In this document: in pieces, positions 1-9,697 of the stretch
Layout: each line of letters opens with the position of its first letter
Position numbering within the stretch: position 1 is the stretch's first letter
Assembly: GCA_016220085.1 (NCBI GenBank)
Contig: JACRIN010000070.1
Span: 1-39,052, forward strand
Source: Planctomycetota bacterium
GTDB taxonomy: Bacteria > Planctomycetota > UBA1135 > GCA-002686595
Length of the DNA: 39,052 bases
Direction of reading: 5' to 3'
Translations under genes and position numbers: made by a program
Notes under the pieces: generated by a model
What the model was told of the DNA's origin: nothing
Databases searched by the model: none
What the model saw: only the letters and a program-made list of their open reading frames with translations

Positions 1-468
1 CACGCCGTCGATGCGGACTTCGCCTTCCGTGGCGGCGATGTCGACGCGTTGGCCACCGACGGTCGTCGCGTTCCGCAGCTTGACGACGTCGGTCGCGGTC
101 ACGTTGCCGGGGACGACGTGGTACAGCAGGATCGCGGTGAGCTTCGCCTTGTTGGCGGGCTTCAGCAGCTCCTCGAGCGTGCCCTTCGGCAGCTTCGCGA
201 ACGCCTCGTCGCTCGGCGCGAAGACGGTGAACGGGCCCTTGCCCTTCAGCGTCGCGACGAGATCGGTCGCTTGCAACGCGGCGGCGAGCGTCTTGAAGGA
301 GCCCGCGGCGAGCGCGGTATCGAAGAGGTCCGTTTGCGCGGAAGCGGTCATCGAACACCTCGACGAGCACGTGCCGTCCGCCGGCGACGTCGGTGCAGTC
401 GGAGCGGGCGCGGCGACGAGAGCGCCGGTCAGGACGAGCAGGGAGAGAGCGGAGAGCGTCAGTTTCAT
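1..468 (-). CDS. Fasciclin (FAS1)-domain secreted protein, C-terminus cut off by window edge
   Basis: The reading frame is open from the ATG at 468 to the window edge (156 codons) and continues outside. It starts with a signal peptide ([20 protein letters not shown]) and a short Pro/Ala/Thr linker. A FAS1 domain begins near residue 45, with the family patterns [35 protein letters not shown] and [17 protein letters not shown]1 proteins are extracytoplasmic adhesion or matrix proteins; the specific partner is unknown. A second internal ATG (residue 40, MTASAQ) lies just before the domain, but only the upstream start gives a signal peptide. No clear promoter was seen upstream. Confidence 0.85.
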   Translation of the reverse strand, partial: MKLTLSALSLLVLTGALVAAPAPTAPTSPADGTCSSRCSMTASAQTDLFDTALAAGSFKTLAAALQATDLVATLKGKGPFTVFAPSDEAFAKLPKGTLEELLKPANKAKLTAILLYHVVPGNVTATDVVKLRNATTVGGQRVDIAATEGEVRIDGV

Positions 469-662
469 GGTTCTTCTCGGGCGATGGGTTCTTGGCTTCG
501 TTCGTTCCCCCGGTGCTTCGCAGCGCCGCGGCGAGCGGATTCGCGCTTCTTCGGGCGCTCTCGCCGGCGCGCAGTCGGCCGGCGGTGAATCGCTCGCGCT
601 CGGACGGCCTTCGCTCGTGCGCGGCGTCGCGAACGCGTGGTCGACGCGCTCGGGATCGGCGC

Positions 663-690
663 GAACGGTTCGATCGGAACGGTTCGATCC
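663..690. repeat. Tandem 14-bp direct repeat upstream of the leader ORF
   Basis: Two adjacent copies of GAACGGTTCGATC(G/C) end about 20 bases before the Shine-Dalgarno sequence of the 21-codon leader ORF. The GTTC/GAAC arms also form a small inverted repeat. It could be a regulator site for the downstream gene, but no regulator is indicated. The rest of 469-711 shows no gene that I can support. Confidence 0.4.
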
Positions 691-711
691 GTTAGAAGGA
701 GCGCTCTTTCC

Positions 712-777
712 ATGCAGAGAGCACACGAGGTCGAGGTCGCGATTGCGCGCGCCCTGACGGAACGGCGGAGCGGATGA
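712..777 (+). CDS. Possible 21-residue leader peptide coupled to the next gene
   Basis: ATG at 712 opens 21 codons ([20 protein letters not shown] followed by G) and stops with TGA at 775-777, overlapping the ATG of the next gene as ATGA. It has one of the clearest Shine-Dalgarno sequences in the window, AAGGAG at 696-701, ten bases upstream. The following large membrane protein has only a weak GGCGGAG before its start. The peptide has no recognisable domain. The arrangement suggests translational coupling or a regulatory upstream ORF; this is inferred from layout alone. Confidence 0.45.
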   Translation: MQRAHEVEVAIARALTERRSG

Positions 778-2849
778 AGCTCGCGTCCGCCGCCGCGGTC
801 TTCCTCGGCGCGTTCCTGCTCTTCCAGGTGCAACCGATGATCGCGAAGGCGATCCTGCCGTGGTTCGGCGGCGCGCCGGCGGTGTGGACGACGTGCATGC
901 TGTTCTTCCAGGCGGCGCTGCTCGCGGGCTACGCGTACGCGCACGCTTCGACGAAGAAGCTCGCGCCGCGCCGCCAAGTCGTCGTGCATCTCGTCGCGCT
1001 CGCCGCGGCGCTGGTGACGTTGCCGATCCTGCCTGACGCGGCGAGCGTGGCCGACGCAGCACTCTGGACAGACGCGGCGAGTGCGCCGAGCGACTCGCGC
1101 TCGCCGGTGCTCGCGATCGTCGCGGTGCTCGTGAGCACGATCGCGCTGCCGTACTTCGTGCTCGCCGCCACCGGGCCCCTGCTGCAAGCGTGGTTCGCGC
1201 GCGCGAGCCCCGGCGCGTCGCCGTATCGCCTGTACGCGCTGTCGAACGCCGGTTCGCTGCTCGGGCTCGTCAGCTATCCGTTCGCGATCGAGCCGTGGCT
1301 CTCGACGCGCGCGCAAGCGTGGGTCTGGTCCGCCGCGTTCGGCGCGTTCGCGTTGGTGTGCGCGCTCGCGGCGCGCGGCGCGTGGAGCGCGCCCGATGTC
1401 GTCGCCGAACGCGCGAGCGCCTCCCCCGCGCCGACCTCGCAGCAACGCGGCGTCTGGCTCGCGCTCTCCGCGACCGCGTCCGCGCTGTTGCTCGCGGTCA
1501 CCAATCAGATGTGCCAGGAGGTCGCGGTCGTACCGTTGCTCTGGGTGCTGCCGCTCGCGCTGTATCTCGCGACGTTCGTGCTCTGCTTCGAAAGCGAGCG
1601 CTGGTACTCACGCTCGTGGAACCTCCCCGTCCTGATCCTGTCGTTGACGGTGTTGACGCAAGCGGCGGCGCTCGGCGCGAAAGTCGGCATCTGGTACGGC
1701 GTGCCGATCTACTCGCTCGGACTCTTCGTCTGCTGCATGTTCTGCCACGGCGAACTCGCGGCGCGCCGGCCGAGCGCGCAGCACCTGACGAGCTTCTACC
1801 TGACGCTCGCGACCGGCGGCGTGCTCGGCGGCGCGTTCGTCGCGGTCGTCGCGCCGCGGATCTTCACCGGCTTCGACGAGCTCTATCTCGCGTTGCTCGC
1901 GTGCGGCGTGCTCGCGCTCGCGTTCGTGTACGAGCCGCGCGCGCAGAGGCTCGCGAAGCGGAGGCTCTGGCATCCGACGTTGCCCGCGTTGATCGCCGTG
2001 GTGCTGATCCTCGGCGCGGTGTTCACGCTGAGGATGCTGTCGCGCTCGCAAGCGGGCTCCAGCGAGACGCGCAACTTCTTCGGCATCTTGCGCGTCCAGG
2101 ATCTCCCCGCGCCCGACTTCAGCGGCGCGATGCGCTACCTGACGCACGGCGGCACGCGCCACGGACAGCAGTACCGAGACGACGCGCGCCGCCGCGAACC
2201 GACGACGTACTACGGCAGGCCGAGCGGCATCGGCGTGCTGCTCGACGAGCTCGCGAGCGCGCCGCCGCTGCACGTCGGTCTCGTCGGCCTCGGCGCGGGC
2301 GTGATCGCGGCATTCGGGCGGTCGGGCGACGTGTACCGCTACTACGAGATCAATCCGTCGGTGGTCGCGATCGCGGAGCGCGACTTCACGTTCCTCGCCG
2401 ATTCGCGAGCGACGATCGAGCTCGTCGATGGCGACGCGCGGCTCGCGCTCGAGCGTGAAACCGATCGGCGGTTCGACGTGCTCGTGCTCGACGCGTTCTC
2501 GAGCGACGCGATTCCGCTGCACTTGCTGACGGTGGAAGCCTTCGAGCTCTACCTCGCGCGCCTCGCGCTGAATGGCGTGCTCGCGCTGCATTTGACGTCG
2601 CGGCACCTCGACCTCGGTCCGGTGGTTGCCGGCATCGCGGGCGAGCTCGGGCTCATCACGCTCGAGATCGCGACCCCTGCGGACGACGAGCACGCGCTGC
2701 TCGACGCGCGCTGGATCCTGGTCGCGCGCGGGAGCGAGCTCCTCGCCCGCCCGCGCCTCGCCGCCGCGGGCCGCGCGATCGATCTCGCCGGCAAACGACC
2801 GCTCGTCTTCACCGACGACTGCAGCAACCTCTTCGCGGTGCTGAAGTAG
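774..2849 (+). CDS. Membrane-embedded spermidine synthase-like protein
   Basis: This 691-residue protein combines an N-terminal multi-helix membrane half (about residues 1-410, opening with [20 protein letters not shown], typical of the group) with a C-terminal Rossmann methyltransferase-like half. The latter carries the spermidine-synthase patterns [14 protein letters not shown] near residue 501, YYEINPSV after it, and [20 protein letters not shown] near 570-585. Such fusions are often annotated as fused MFS/spermidine synthase; their substrate is mostly unproven, and I see no speD or other polyamine gene nearby. The start at 774 gives the canonical N-terminus. Translation may depend on the overlapping 21-codon ORF. 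Confidence 0.85.
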   Translation: MKLASAAAVFLGAFLLFQVQPMIAKAILPWFGGAPAVWTTCMLFFQAALLAGYAYAHASTKKLAPRRQVVVHLVALAAALVTLPILPDAASVADAALWTDAASAPSDSRSPVLAIVAVLVSTIALPYFVLAATGPLLQAWFARASPGASPYRLYALSNAGSLLGLVSYPFAIEPWLSTRAQAWVWSAAFGAFALVCALAARGAWSAPDVVAERASASPAPTSQQRGVWLALSATASALLLAVTNQMCQEVAVVPLLWVLPLALYLATFVLCFESERWYSRSWNLPVLILSLTVLTQAAALGAKVGIWYGVPIYSLGLFVCCMFCHGELAARRPSAQHLTSFYLTLATGGVLGGAFVAVVAPRIFTGFDELYLALLACGVLALAFVYEPRAQRLAKRRLWHPTLPALIAVVLILGAVFTLRMLSRSQAGSSETRNFFGILRVQDLPAPDFSGAMRYLTHGGTRHGQQYRDDARRREPTTYYGRPSGIGVLLDELASAPPLHVGLVGLGAGVIAAFGRSGDVYRYYEINPSVVAIAERDFTFLADSRATIELVDGDARLALERETDRRFDVLVLDAFSSDAIPLHLLTVEAFELYLARLALNGVLALHLTSRHLDLGPVVAGIAGELGLITLEIATPADDEHALLDARWILVARGSELLARPRLAAAGRAIDLAGKRPLVFTDDCSNLFAVLK

Positions 2850-3056
2850 CCGCCGGCGAGTCGTCGCACTCGCGCGAGTCCGCACGAGAACGACCGCGTG
2901 TGCACGAACTCGATTCCAAGCGAACAGCGTCGAACACGCATCGCGACCACGATTCGGACGCACGTGTGTCGACGCGCGACGCGAAGTACGCCCGGCGACG
3001 AGCAGCGAGGCGCAGCCCGATTCGCGCGCCCTGCAGGCGGCGGGATCGAGCACCGC

Positions 3057-3386
3057 GTGTCGAAAGGCAAGCCACGACGCTCGCAGCTCGAGACGCGGAA
3101 GAACGGCATCTTCTTCTACGGCACGAACGGACGCCAAGACGTGCCGTTCGACGGCGGCTTCCTCTGCGTGCGACCGCCGCAACGGCGCCTCGCGACGCAG
3201 AACTCGGGCGGCAGCGGCGCGTGCGCCGGCATGCTCGACTACGACTTCAACGCGTGGATCGCGACCGGGCTCGACCCGGCGCTCGTCGCGGGCGCGACGG
3301 TCGACGGCCAGTTCTGGTTCCGCGATCCGAGCTCGCCGAGCACCACCGGCCTCTCCGGCAGCGTCGAGTTCGTGCTCTGCGACTAG
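3057..3386 (+). pseudogene. Orphan copy of a planctomycete-type C-terminal surface domain
   Basis: The frame from about residue 12 onward (KNGIFFYGTNGRQDVPFDGG...) matches the last ~95 residues of the beta-helix protein at 3743-4975: shared F.YGT/F.WGT, PF.GG.LCV, NSGGS, RDP and LS..V.F patterns. Nothing upstream looks like the secreted body such a domain normally terminates. There is no signal peptide and the preceding codons (an open frame back to an ATG at 2898) read as low-information Arg/Ser/Thr sequence. The GTG at 3057 is a nominal start only. I interpret this as the remnant of a deleted or decayed surface-protein gene; a short expressed gene is possible but lacks an export signal. Confidence 0.5.
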
Positions 3387-3742
3387 CGACGCGACGTCCC
3401 GCGGCGATTCGGTGCGCGGGCGCAGTCGTTTCGAGAGAGCGCTCCGCCTTGGACCCGACGGGCTGCGCGGGCGGATGGGAGCCGGAACGCGATGCTGAGC
3501 TCCTGAAGCGACGCGCCAGGCAGGCAAGCGGGCTCGAGCTCTGCGCCGCGACCCCCGACCGTCCGTCCGCCGGGACGTGGGAGGATCCCGGGCTCGCTTG
3601 CCCGGATTCCGTCACGACTTCAACCGATCGTCGGGGCCGCGGCATGATCCCCGGCATGCGGACCTCCGAATGACCGAGCGACGGCGTGCTGCCGTCGGCG
3701 ATCGACCGGTCCGACACGACCTCCAACGCTCCGAGCTCGAAC
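3387..3742 (+). other. Intergenic stretch with one weak hairpin
   Basis: No protein-coding pattern is convincing in these 356 bases. An imperfect hairpin (ATCCCGGGC, six-base loop, GCCCGGAT; 3585-3607) could end transcription from the fragment upstream, but it has no T run. No clear promoter or Shine-Dalgarno sequence precedes the ATG at 3743. Confidence 0.35.
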
Positions 3743-4975
3743 ATGAAGCCCTTCCTTCACACTGCGTCGCTCACCCTGCTCGCGATTCTCGCGCTCGCCG
3801 GCGCCGCCGCTGCGCAACAGACTTGGTACGTCGACGTCGCCGGCGTTCCGCCGGGCGACGGCAGCCAGGCGAATCCGTACACGAGCATCCAGTACGGGAT
3901 CCTGCGGCCGACGACGCAAACGGGCGACACGTTCGTCGTCGCGCCGGGCACGTACGCGGAGGACGTCGGCTACAACAATCGCCGCGTCCACGTGCGCTCG
4001 GTCGAGGGCCCGCTCGCGACGCGGATCGACGGACGTGCGAACCTCGGCGTGTTCAACGGACCCAGCGATGCGTCGCTCGAGGGCTTCCGGATCGAATCCG
4101 CGGTCCTGGAAGGCGGCTCGCTGATCGGCTGCATCGTCGTCGGCACGAGCTCGAGCACCGGCGTGACGTTCGGAGGCAACGTGCTGATCCGGAACTGCAC
4201 GATCGTCGGTTTCTTCCGCGGCGTCGAGGAGATGTTCTTCAACGCGACGGTCGGCTCGCGGATCGAGAGCACGCTGCTCTACGGCAACCTGATCGACCTC
4301 GACCTGGATCAGCAGGACTTGGCGCACAACGCGGGCGTGAGCTACAGCTTCTGGAAGACCGGCGACCTCGGCGCGTGGACGTCCGGCGGGACGCCGACGG
4401 CCGCGGCGCCCGGCCTGTGGAACTTCGCCGCGCAAGACTTCCACCTCGCACCTCTCTCCGCGTGCATCGACGCGGGCGTTCCGACGCAGACCGATCCCGA
4501 CGGCTCGCGGGTCGACATCGGCGCGCTCGCGTACGACGCGAGCTATGCCGCGACGCCGACGACGTACTGCACGCCGAAGACGACTTCGCTGGGTTGCGCG
4601 CCGCTGGTGACGTGGACAGGGAGCGCGAGCTTGTCCGGCCCCGACGATTTCGTGCTCACGGCGGCACCCGCGCTGAACAAGAAGGTCGGCAAGTTCATCT
4701 GGGGCACGGTGCCGAAGGCTTCGCCGTTCGCGGGCGGCACGTTGTGCGTCAAGCTGCCGTTCGTGCGCGGACCGCATTTGAACTCCGGCGGGAGCGCGAG
4801 CGGGCTCGATTGCTCCGGCGCGTACTCGTGGCACTTCAGCCAGGCGTACATGGCGTCGAAGTCGATCCCCGCAGGCTCGATCCTCTACGCGCAAGCGTGG
4901 GGCCGCGACCCGGGCTTCGCCGATCCGAACAACTCGCAGCTCTCGGACGCGATCGTGTTCCTCGTCGAGCCCTGA
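3743..4975 (+). CDS. Secreted right-handed beta-helix protein with planctomycete C-terminal domain
   Basis: This 410-residue protein begins with a clear signal peptide (MKPFLHTASLTLLAILALAG, then AAAAQQ with likely cleavage after Ala). The segment TWYVDVAG...GSQANPYTSIQYGI...GDTFVVAPGTYAEDV is the DUF1565-like start of pectate-lyase-type parallel beta-helix proteins. Hydrophobic repeats such as GSLIGCIVVG and NVLIRNCTIVGF follow to about residue 250. The last ~95 residues form a separate domain (GT.PKASPFAGGTLCV, NSGGS, WGRDPGF, QLSDAIVF) shared with the orphan fragment at 3057-3386. An earlier ATG at 3686 would add 19 residues before the signal peptide and is rejected. Enzymatic activity is not evident; surface or matrix protein is the safest reading. 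Confidence 0.8.
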   Translation: MKPFLHTASLTLLAILALAGAAAAQQTWYVDVAGVPPGDGSQANPYTSIQYGILRPTTQTGDTFVVAPGTYAEDVGYNNRRVHVRSVEGPLATRIDGRANLGVFNGPSDASLEGFRIESAVLEGGSLIGCIVVGTSSSTGVTFGGNVLIRNCTIVGFFRGVEEMFFNATVGSRIESTLLYGNLIDLDLDQQDLAHNAGVSYSFWKTGDLGAWTSGGTPTAAAPGLWNFAAQDFHLAPLSACIDAGVPTQTDPDGSRVDIGALAYDASYAATPTTYCTPKTTSLGCAPLVTWTGSASLSGPDDFVLTAAPALNKKVGKFIWGTVPKASPFAGGTLCVKLPFVRGPHLNSGGSASGLDCSGAYSWHFSQAYMASKSIPAGSILYAQAWGRDPGFADPNNSQLSDAIVFLVEP

Positions 4976-5000
4976 CGCCAGCGTAGGGCGTACGCACAGC

Positions 5001-5327
5001 GTGCCGCTCGACGCAAGCGGGCGCGCGTGTTCCGATGACGGCCGCGCGGTCGAGCTCGACGCGCGACGCATGGTGATCGGAAGACGGAGCTCCAACGAGC
5101 GGCCGACTCGCTGCCCGAAGTGCGGCGAGGCTGAGATCGTGCGCATCGCGTACGGCCTGCCGTCGCCGGAACTCGTCGAGGAGGCGCAGCGAGGCGAGGT
5201 CGCGCTCGGCGGCTGCTGCATCGACGACGATTCGCCCGAGTTCCGGTGCAAGCAGTGCGGTCACGAGTGGTCGCGCGCGCGCGCCTGGGACGTGTCGCGG
5301 CGTGAGGACGGCGCGACGGAAGGGTGA
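5001..5327 (+). CDS. Small zinc-ribbon protein
   Basis: The 108-residue product (GTG start) contains two CxxC pairs, CPKCG and CKQCGHEW, separated by about 45 residues. This is the layout of a treble-clef or zinc-ribbon fold. An ATG at 5070 would give an 85-residue version retaining both pairs; neither start has a strong Shine-Dalgarno sequence. It lies only three bases before the next gene, so the two are probably co-transcribed. No function can be assigned. Confidence 0.6.
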   Translation: MPLDASGRACSDDGRAVELDARRMVIGRRSSNERPTRCPKCGEAEIVRIAYGLPSPELVEEAQRGEVALGGCCIDDDSPEFRCKQCGHEWSRARAWDVSRREDGATEG

Positions 5328-5330
5328 CGC

Positions 5331-7778
5331 GTGACGCGCTCGAGACGAGGGCTGTTCGCGTGGCTCGCGCTCCTCGTGTTGCTCGCGGTGCTCGCGCCGT
5401 TCGTGTGGAAGAGCGGTGACGCCAGCGACGCGACGCCCGCCGCCGCGACGGCGGAGGAATCGAGCGCTCGAGCAACCGAGCTCGCCGACGCCGCGAATCT
5501 CGCGCGCGAGGAGGCGCGCAAGACGAGCGAGGCGACGAGCATGCCCTACGTGGCGGCGCTTGCCGAGCTCGAAGTCCGAGAGGCGGACGGCGCTGCCGTC
5601 AGCGACGCCACGGTGCTCGCGTGCCGGGCAGGGGAGCTCGTGTGGCGCGAGCAGACCGACGCAAGCGGCCGACTCTCGGTTGCGGCGGACGGCGCTGAGC
5701 TGCTCCTCGTCGTTTCCGCGGCTGGCTATCCGCTGGTCGCGCAGTCTCTCGCGTTGACGCCGGGCGCCCACGTCCTCGAGCTCCCGACCGGCGAACGCGT
5801 CGCGGGCTCGATCGTGTTCGGAGACGGCGCACGGGCCGCGGCGCTGAAGCTGGTCCTCGACTCGGATCACGCGCTCCCGGCGAGCGCGAGCATCCCCGAA
5901 TCCGTATTCACAGCGCTGTCGATCCGCCCGGGCAATCGCGCGAGGATCGCCGCAGAAACGGACCCGTCGGGGCGCTTCGAGTTCCGCGCGCTGCCGCCGG
6001 ATTGGAGCGGCGGGCTGTTCGTCCCGTATCCGTATCAGATCCAAGGCACGTCCGTCGGCACCGTCGACGCGGCCTCGCGCCGCGTGCGGCTCGAGCACGC
6101 TGTGTCCGAACTGAGTATCGAACTCGCGGCGACGCTGCGCGGACGATTGCTCGACGCAGCACGAGCACCGGTCGCAGAACTCGTCTTCGGCGCGCGCATG
6201 ACGATCGAGGGACAGGCTCGAGGCACATGGGCGATCGCGGTAACCGATCGTTCGGGACGATTCGCGTTCGAGCAGCCCGAGGGAACGCTGCGCCACGTCG
6301 CCCTCGGGCTCGATCCGGCCCGCGCCGAGTTCTGGGTATTCCACGAGGCGGACTTGCTCGAGCTGCCCCGCGATCTCGAACTCGGCGTCATCGTGCTGCC
6401 TCCGTTGCGTGATCTCCATTTCGTCGTGCAGGACCCGGCCGGGGTACGGGTGGTCGGAGCTGTCGCGCAAGTCGGTGGTCAACGGTGCACGCCGACCGAC
6501 GAGCAGGGTGCCGGTACGGTCCTGCACGTGTCGCCGAGTACGCGCGAGTTGCGCGTCGTCGCCGACGGATTCCTGCCGGCGAACGTGCCGATCGACGAAC
6601 GTACGCCCGACCCGTTCGTCGTCGTGTTGGAGCCGAGCAATCGCCTCACGGTGCGAGTCGTCGTCCCCACGGCGACTAGCTACTCGTCGCTGTTCGCCGT
6701 GCTGTCGTGCGTGGAGGGGCTCTTCGCGGAAAGTGAAGTCGCGAAGGTCGAGACTTCGACGACGAGCGACCACGTCAGCAATCCGTCCCCGCTACCGCAC
6801 AAGACGGACCCCGCAAACGGTGTCGTGACTGCGGCTGGCCGCTGCAACGAGATCGGCGAAGTCGTATTCCAGGCGTTGAGGTCCGGCGCGGAGCTCGAGC
6901 TCCGCATCACGGGGTCCGCCGGCCAGCCGGTTCACGACACGCGCAGGATCGCGCCGCTGGGCCCGACAGAGAGTCGAACGGAGACCATCGACTTGGGCAG
7001 CGCAATGCGTGTCTTCCGCGGACGTGTCGTCGACCTCGATGGCCGCGCGATCGTCGGCGCGTTCGTGCAATTCGGCGACAAGGCTCGCGCACACACCGAC
7101 ACCAACGGAGACTTCACCTTGACGCTCGGCGAGGAACGCGTTGCGCGCCTCGTATTGGATCGCGATGGATACGCGACGCTCGTCGACGAAGTGTTCGCGG
7201 TCCCCGACGAGCCGGCGCCCGTCGAATTCCGCCTCGTCCCCGAGCGCCGCGTCGCGATCACGGTCATGGACGCAGACGGCGGTCTGGTCACCGACGCGGA
7301 AGTCGCGATCCGGCGCGGGACGCTCGAGCGCTACGCGCAGACGGTGGCGCCGGGCCGGTACGAGGCGACCGGGCTGTCCGACCAGATCTTCGCGATCGAC
7401 GTGTACTTGCCGGGCCATCGGCATTCCGAGGACCACGATCCTCGCGTTCCCGAAGCGCGCGTCGTCTTGCCGCGTCCCGGCCGCGTGATTGTCGAGTGGT
7501 CGACTCCGCTAGCGCACGCCGGCGAGGGCGAGTTCCTCTTCAAGCTGCGCGCTCGAGACCAAGTCGAGCCGTTCGAAGTGAACGTGACGCTGCGGGCCGC
7601 CGGACAGACGCGCTGCGAGTTCGCTCGCGTGTATCCCGGCGACTACCTGCTCGAGCACTGGTGGGTTCCGTCACGAGCCGCCAGCTTGAGCGGTGCGCGC
7701 AACGAGCTGCGCGCCGAGCGAATCCCGGTACACGTCGACCCCGGCGCTGAGGCCCACATGACGGTGCCCGGACCCTGA
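5331..7778 (+). CDS. Membrane-anchored protein with carboxypeptidase-regulatory-like (Ig-like) repeats
   Basis: The 815-residue product starts at GTG 5331 with GGAAGGG just upstream. Residues 8-26 form one membrane helix (LFAWLALLVLLAVLAPFVW), followed by an Ala/Glu-rich linker. The remainder is beta-rich, with repeated units of the CarboxypepD_reg/Cna-B type: LEVREADGAAVSDATVLA...TDASGRLSV, LRGRLLDAARAPVAELVFGA...DRSGRFAFEQ, and FRGRVVDLDGRAIVGAFVQFGD...TDTNGDFTLTLG. These modules usually act as structural spacers in exported proteins. No catalytic domain was recognised. A strong hairpin lies 12 bases after the stop codon. Confidence 0.75.
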   Translation: MTRSRRGLFAWLALLVLLAVLAPFVWKSGDASDATPAAATAEESSARATELADAANLAREEARKTSEATSMPYVAALAELEVREADGAAVSDATVLACRAGELVWREQTDASGRLSVAADGAELLLVVSAAGYPLVAQSLALTPGAHVLELPTGERVAGSIVFGDGARAAALKLVLDSDHALPASASIPESVFTALSIRPGNRARIAAETDPSGRFEFRALPPDWSGGLFVPYPYQIQGTSVGTVDAASRRVRLEHAVSELSIELAATLRGRLLDAARAPVAELVFGARMTIEGQARGTWAIAVTDRSGRFAFEQPEGTLRHVALGLDPARAEFWVFHEADLLELPRDLELGVIVLPPLRDLHFVVQDPAGVRVVGAVAQVGGQRCTPTDEQGAGTVLHVSPSTRELRVVADGFLPANVPIDERTPDPFVVVLEPSNRLTVRVVVPTATSYSSLFAVLSCVEGLFAESEVAKVETSTTSDHVSNPSPLPHKTDPANGVVTAAGRCNEIGEVVFQALRSGAELELRITGSAGQPVHDTRRIAPLGPTESRTETIDLGSAMRVFRGRVVDLDGRAIVGAFVQFGDKARAHTDTNGDFTLTLGEERVARLVLDRDGYATLVDEVFAVPDEPAPVEFRLVPERRVAITVMDADGGLVTDAEVAIRRGTLERYAQTVAPGRYEATGLSDQIFAIDVYLPGHRHSEDHDPRVPEARVVLPRPGRVIVEWSTPLAHAGEGEFLFKLRARDQVEPFEVNVTLRAAGQTRCEFARVYPGDYLLEHWWVPSRAASLSGARNELRAERIPVHVDPGAEAHMTVPGP

Positions 7779-7790
7779 ACGACGCACGCG

Positions 7791-7837
7791 CTCGTGGCTG
7801 AAAATCAACCACGGCGCGGCTGATTTTCAGCCACGAG
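7791..7837. terminator. Perfect 17-bp inverted repeat, bidirectional terminator
   Basis: CTCGTGGCTGAAAATCA at 7791-7807 is exactly complementary to 7821-7837 across a 13-base loop. It sits between two convergent genes, 12 bases after the plus-strand stop. The AAAA/TTTT in the stem places short T runs on both strands, so it can serve both genes. Confidence 0.75.
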
Positions 7838-7903
7838 GCCGACACGTGAGTGCCTTGACCGCGCGCTCACCTGTCGCGGGCCCGCACTTCGCGCGAGCCG
7901 CGA

Positions 7904-9496
7904 TCAGTGCCGGAAGTGGCGCACGCCGGTGAAGACCATCGGCACGCCGTGTTTGTCGCACGCGGCGATCACTTCGGCGTCGCGCACCGAGCCGCCCGGT
8001 TGCAGGATCGCGCGCACGCCGCATTGAATCGCGTTCTCGACGCCGTCGGGGAACGGGAAGAAGGCGTCGGAGGCGAGCACCGCGCCCTTCGCGCGCTCGC
8101 CCGCCTTGCGCGCGGCGATGTGGACCGCGTCGACGCGGCTCATCTGCCCGGCGCCGACGCCGACCGCTTCCTTGCCTTGCACGAAGACGATCGCGTTCGA
8201 CTTGACGTGCTTCGCGATCTTGACGGCGAAGGCGAGCGACTCGAGCTGCTCGGGCGTCGGCTGGGCCTGCGTGACGACCTTCATCGCCGCCGGCGCTTCC
8301 GCGCAGAGGTCGCGGTCCTGCAGGAGGAAACCGCCGACGATCTTCTTCACTTCGAGCTCGCGTGCGTCGCGCGAAGTCGAGCCGAAGGGCCTCGACACGA
8401 GCAAACGCACGCTCTTCCCCCACTTCGGCTTGTGCGTCAGGAGCTCCAACGCTTTCTCGTCGAAGCCCGGCGCCAAGATCGCCTCGACGAAGCGATTGCC
8501 TCCGACCAAGAACTCCGCGCACGCGAGATCGAGCGGCCGCGTGAACGCGAGCACCGAGCCGAACGCCGACAGCGGATCGCCGTTCCAACCGCGCTCGAGC
8601 GCGTCGACGATCGTCGCGCCCGCCGCCGCGCCGCACGGGTTGTTGTGCTTGACGACGGCGACGAACGGCTCGTCGAACTCCTTCGCGAGCGCGAGCGCCG
8701 CGTCGAGGTCGACGATGTTGTTGTAGGACAGCGCCTTGCCGCCGAGCACTTCGCTCGTGGTCACGCTCGGCTCCGCGACGCCCGCGGACGCGTACAGCGC
8801 CGCCGTCTGGTGCGGGTTCTCGCCGTAGCGCAGCACCGCGACGCGCTTGCCGGTGAACGCGGCGCTCTCGGGATAGCGCTCTTGCGTGACGCCGTCCTTG
8901 CGCTCCTGCTCGAAGAGCCAATTCGAGATCGCCGCGTCGTAGCGCGCGGTCAGCGAGTACGCCTTGAGCGCGAGCTCGCGCTTGAAGTTCTCCGAGAGCG
9001 CGCCGCCGTGCTCCGCGAGCTCCGCCAGGACCCGCGCGTAGTCGTTCGGATCGGTGACGATGCCGACGAAGCGATGGTTCTTCGCCGCCGAGCGCACCAT
9101 CGACGGTCCGCCGATGTCGATCTGCTCGATCGCATCCGCGCGCGACACGCCGGGCTTCGCGACCGTCGCCTCGAATGGATAGAGGTTGACGACGACGAGG
9201 TCGATCGGCGCGATCGCGTGCTCCTTCATCGCCGCGACGTGCGTCGCCTCGTCGCGCAAAGCGAGGATCCCGCCGTGCACCTTCGGATGCAGCGTCTTCA
9301 CGCGCCCGTGCATCATCTCTGGGAAGCCGGTGTAGTCGCTCACTTCGCGCGCCGGGATGCCGGCGTCGACGAGCGCGTTGTGGGTGCCGCCGGTCGAGAG
9401 GATCTCGATGCCGAGCTTCGCGAGAGAACGGACGAATTCGACCAACCCGGTCTTGTCGGAGACCGAGACCAAAGCGCGCTGAACCTGATTGTGCAT
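7904..9496 (-). CDS. purH: Bifunctional AICAR transformylase / IMP cyclohydrolase
   Basis: PurH catalyses the last two steps of IMP synthesis in the cytoplasm: formyl transfer to AICAR, then ring closure. The 530-residue length is normal. The N-terminal MGS-like cyclohydrolase domain shows ALVSVSDKTGLVEF, STGGTHNAL and GRVKTLHPKVHGGIL. The transformylase part shows LRYGENPHQTAALY, KHNNPCGAAAGATIV and the C-terminal GVPMVFTGVRHFRH with the invariant end of the family. It stands alone, with no other purine genes near. A TAGACT element lies 44 bases before the ATG, and a small GGCCC/GGGCC hairpin (9510-9523) falls in the short leader. Confidence 0.97.
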   Translation of the reverse strand: MHNQVQRALVSVSDKTGLVEFVRSLAKLGIEILSTGGTHNALVDAGIPAREVSDYTGFPEMMHGRVKTLHPKVHGGILALRDEATHVAAMKEHAIAPIDLVVVNLYPFEATVAKPGVSRADAIEQIDIGGPSMVRSAAKNHRFVGIVTDPNDYARVLAELAEHGGALSENFKRELALKAYSLTARYDAAISNWLFEQERKDGVTQERYPESAAFTGKRVAVLRYGENPHQTAALYASAGVAEPSVTTSEVLGGKALSYNNIVDLDAALALAKEFDEPFVAVVKHNNPCGAAAGATIVDALERGWNGDPLSAFGSVLAFTRPLDLACAEFLVGGNRFVEAILAPGFDEKALELLTHKPKWGKSVRLLVSRPFGSTSRDARELEVKKIVGGFLLQDRDLCAEAPAAMKVVTQAQPTPEQLESLAFAVKIAKHVKSNAIVFVQGKEAVGVGAGQMSRVDAVHIAARKAGERAKGAVLASDAFFPFPDGVENAIQCGVRAILQPGGSVRDAEVIAACDKHGVPMVFTGVRHFRH

Positions 9497-9539
9497 GGAT
9501 CGTGCTCCCGGCCCACCCGGGCCTGACGAAGGAGCGGGG

Positions 9540-9545
9540 AGTCTA
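9540..9545 (-). promoter_or_regulatory. Candidate -10 element for purH
   Basis: On the minus strand this reads TAGACT within GCTAGACT, 44 bases upstream of the purH ATG. The same octamer precedes the lipoprotein gene at 9856. No convincing -35 hexamer is visible. Confidence 0.4.
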
Positions 9546-9627
9546 GCGACGGGTCGGCGTCCGGCGGAGAGGTCGCGAGGGAGCGAATTCGAATCTTCGA
9601 CGAGTTCGCGGAGAGCCTGCGCACACC

Positions 9628-9697
9628 GTCGGTCAGTCGCGCGGTCGGTCGCGCGGTCGGTCGCTCGGTAGCTCGGTCAGTCCGTCGGTCAGCCGGT
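9628..9697. repeat. Degenerate GGTC-rich tandem repeat in the purH / phosphatase-fold gene gap
   Basis: The divergent gap between purH and the next gene (9497-9855) contains a low-complexity tract of GGTC units. It includes two copies of CGCGCGGTCGGT at 12-base spacing and then looser copies such as GGTCAGTCCGTCGGTCAGCC. No coding pattern was seen. It is likely a slippage-prone spacer; a function is not indicated. Confidence 0.55.
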
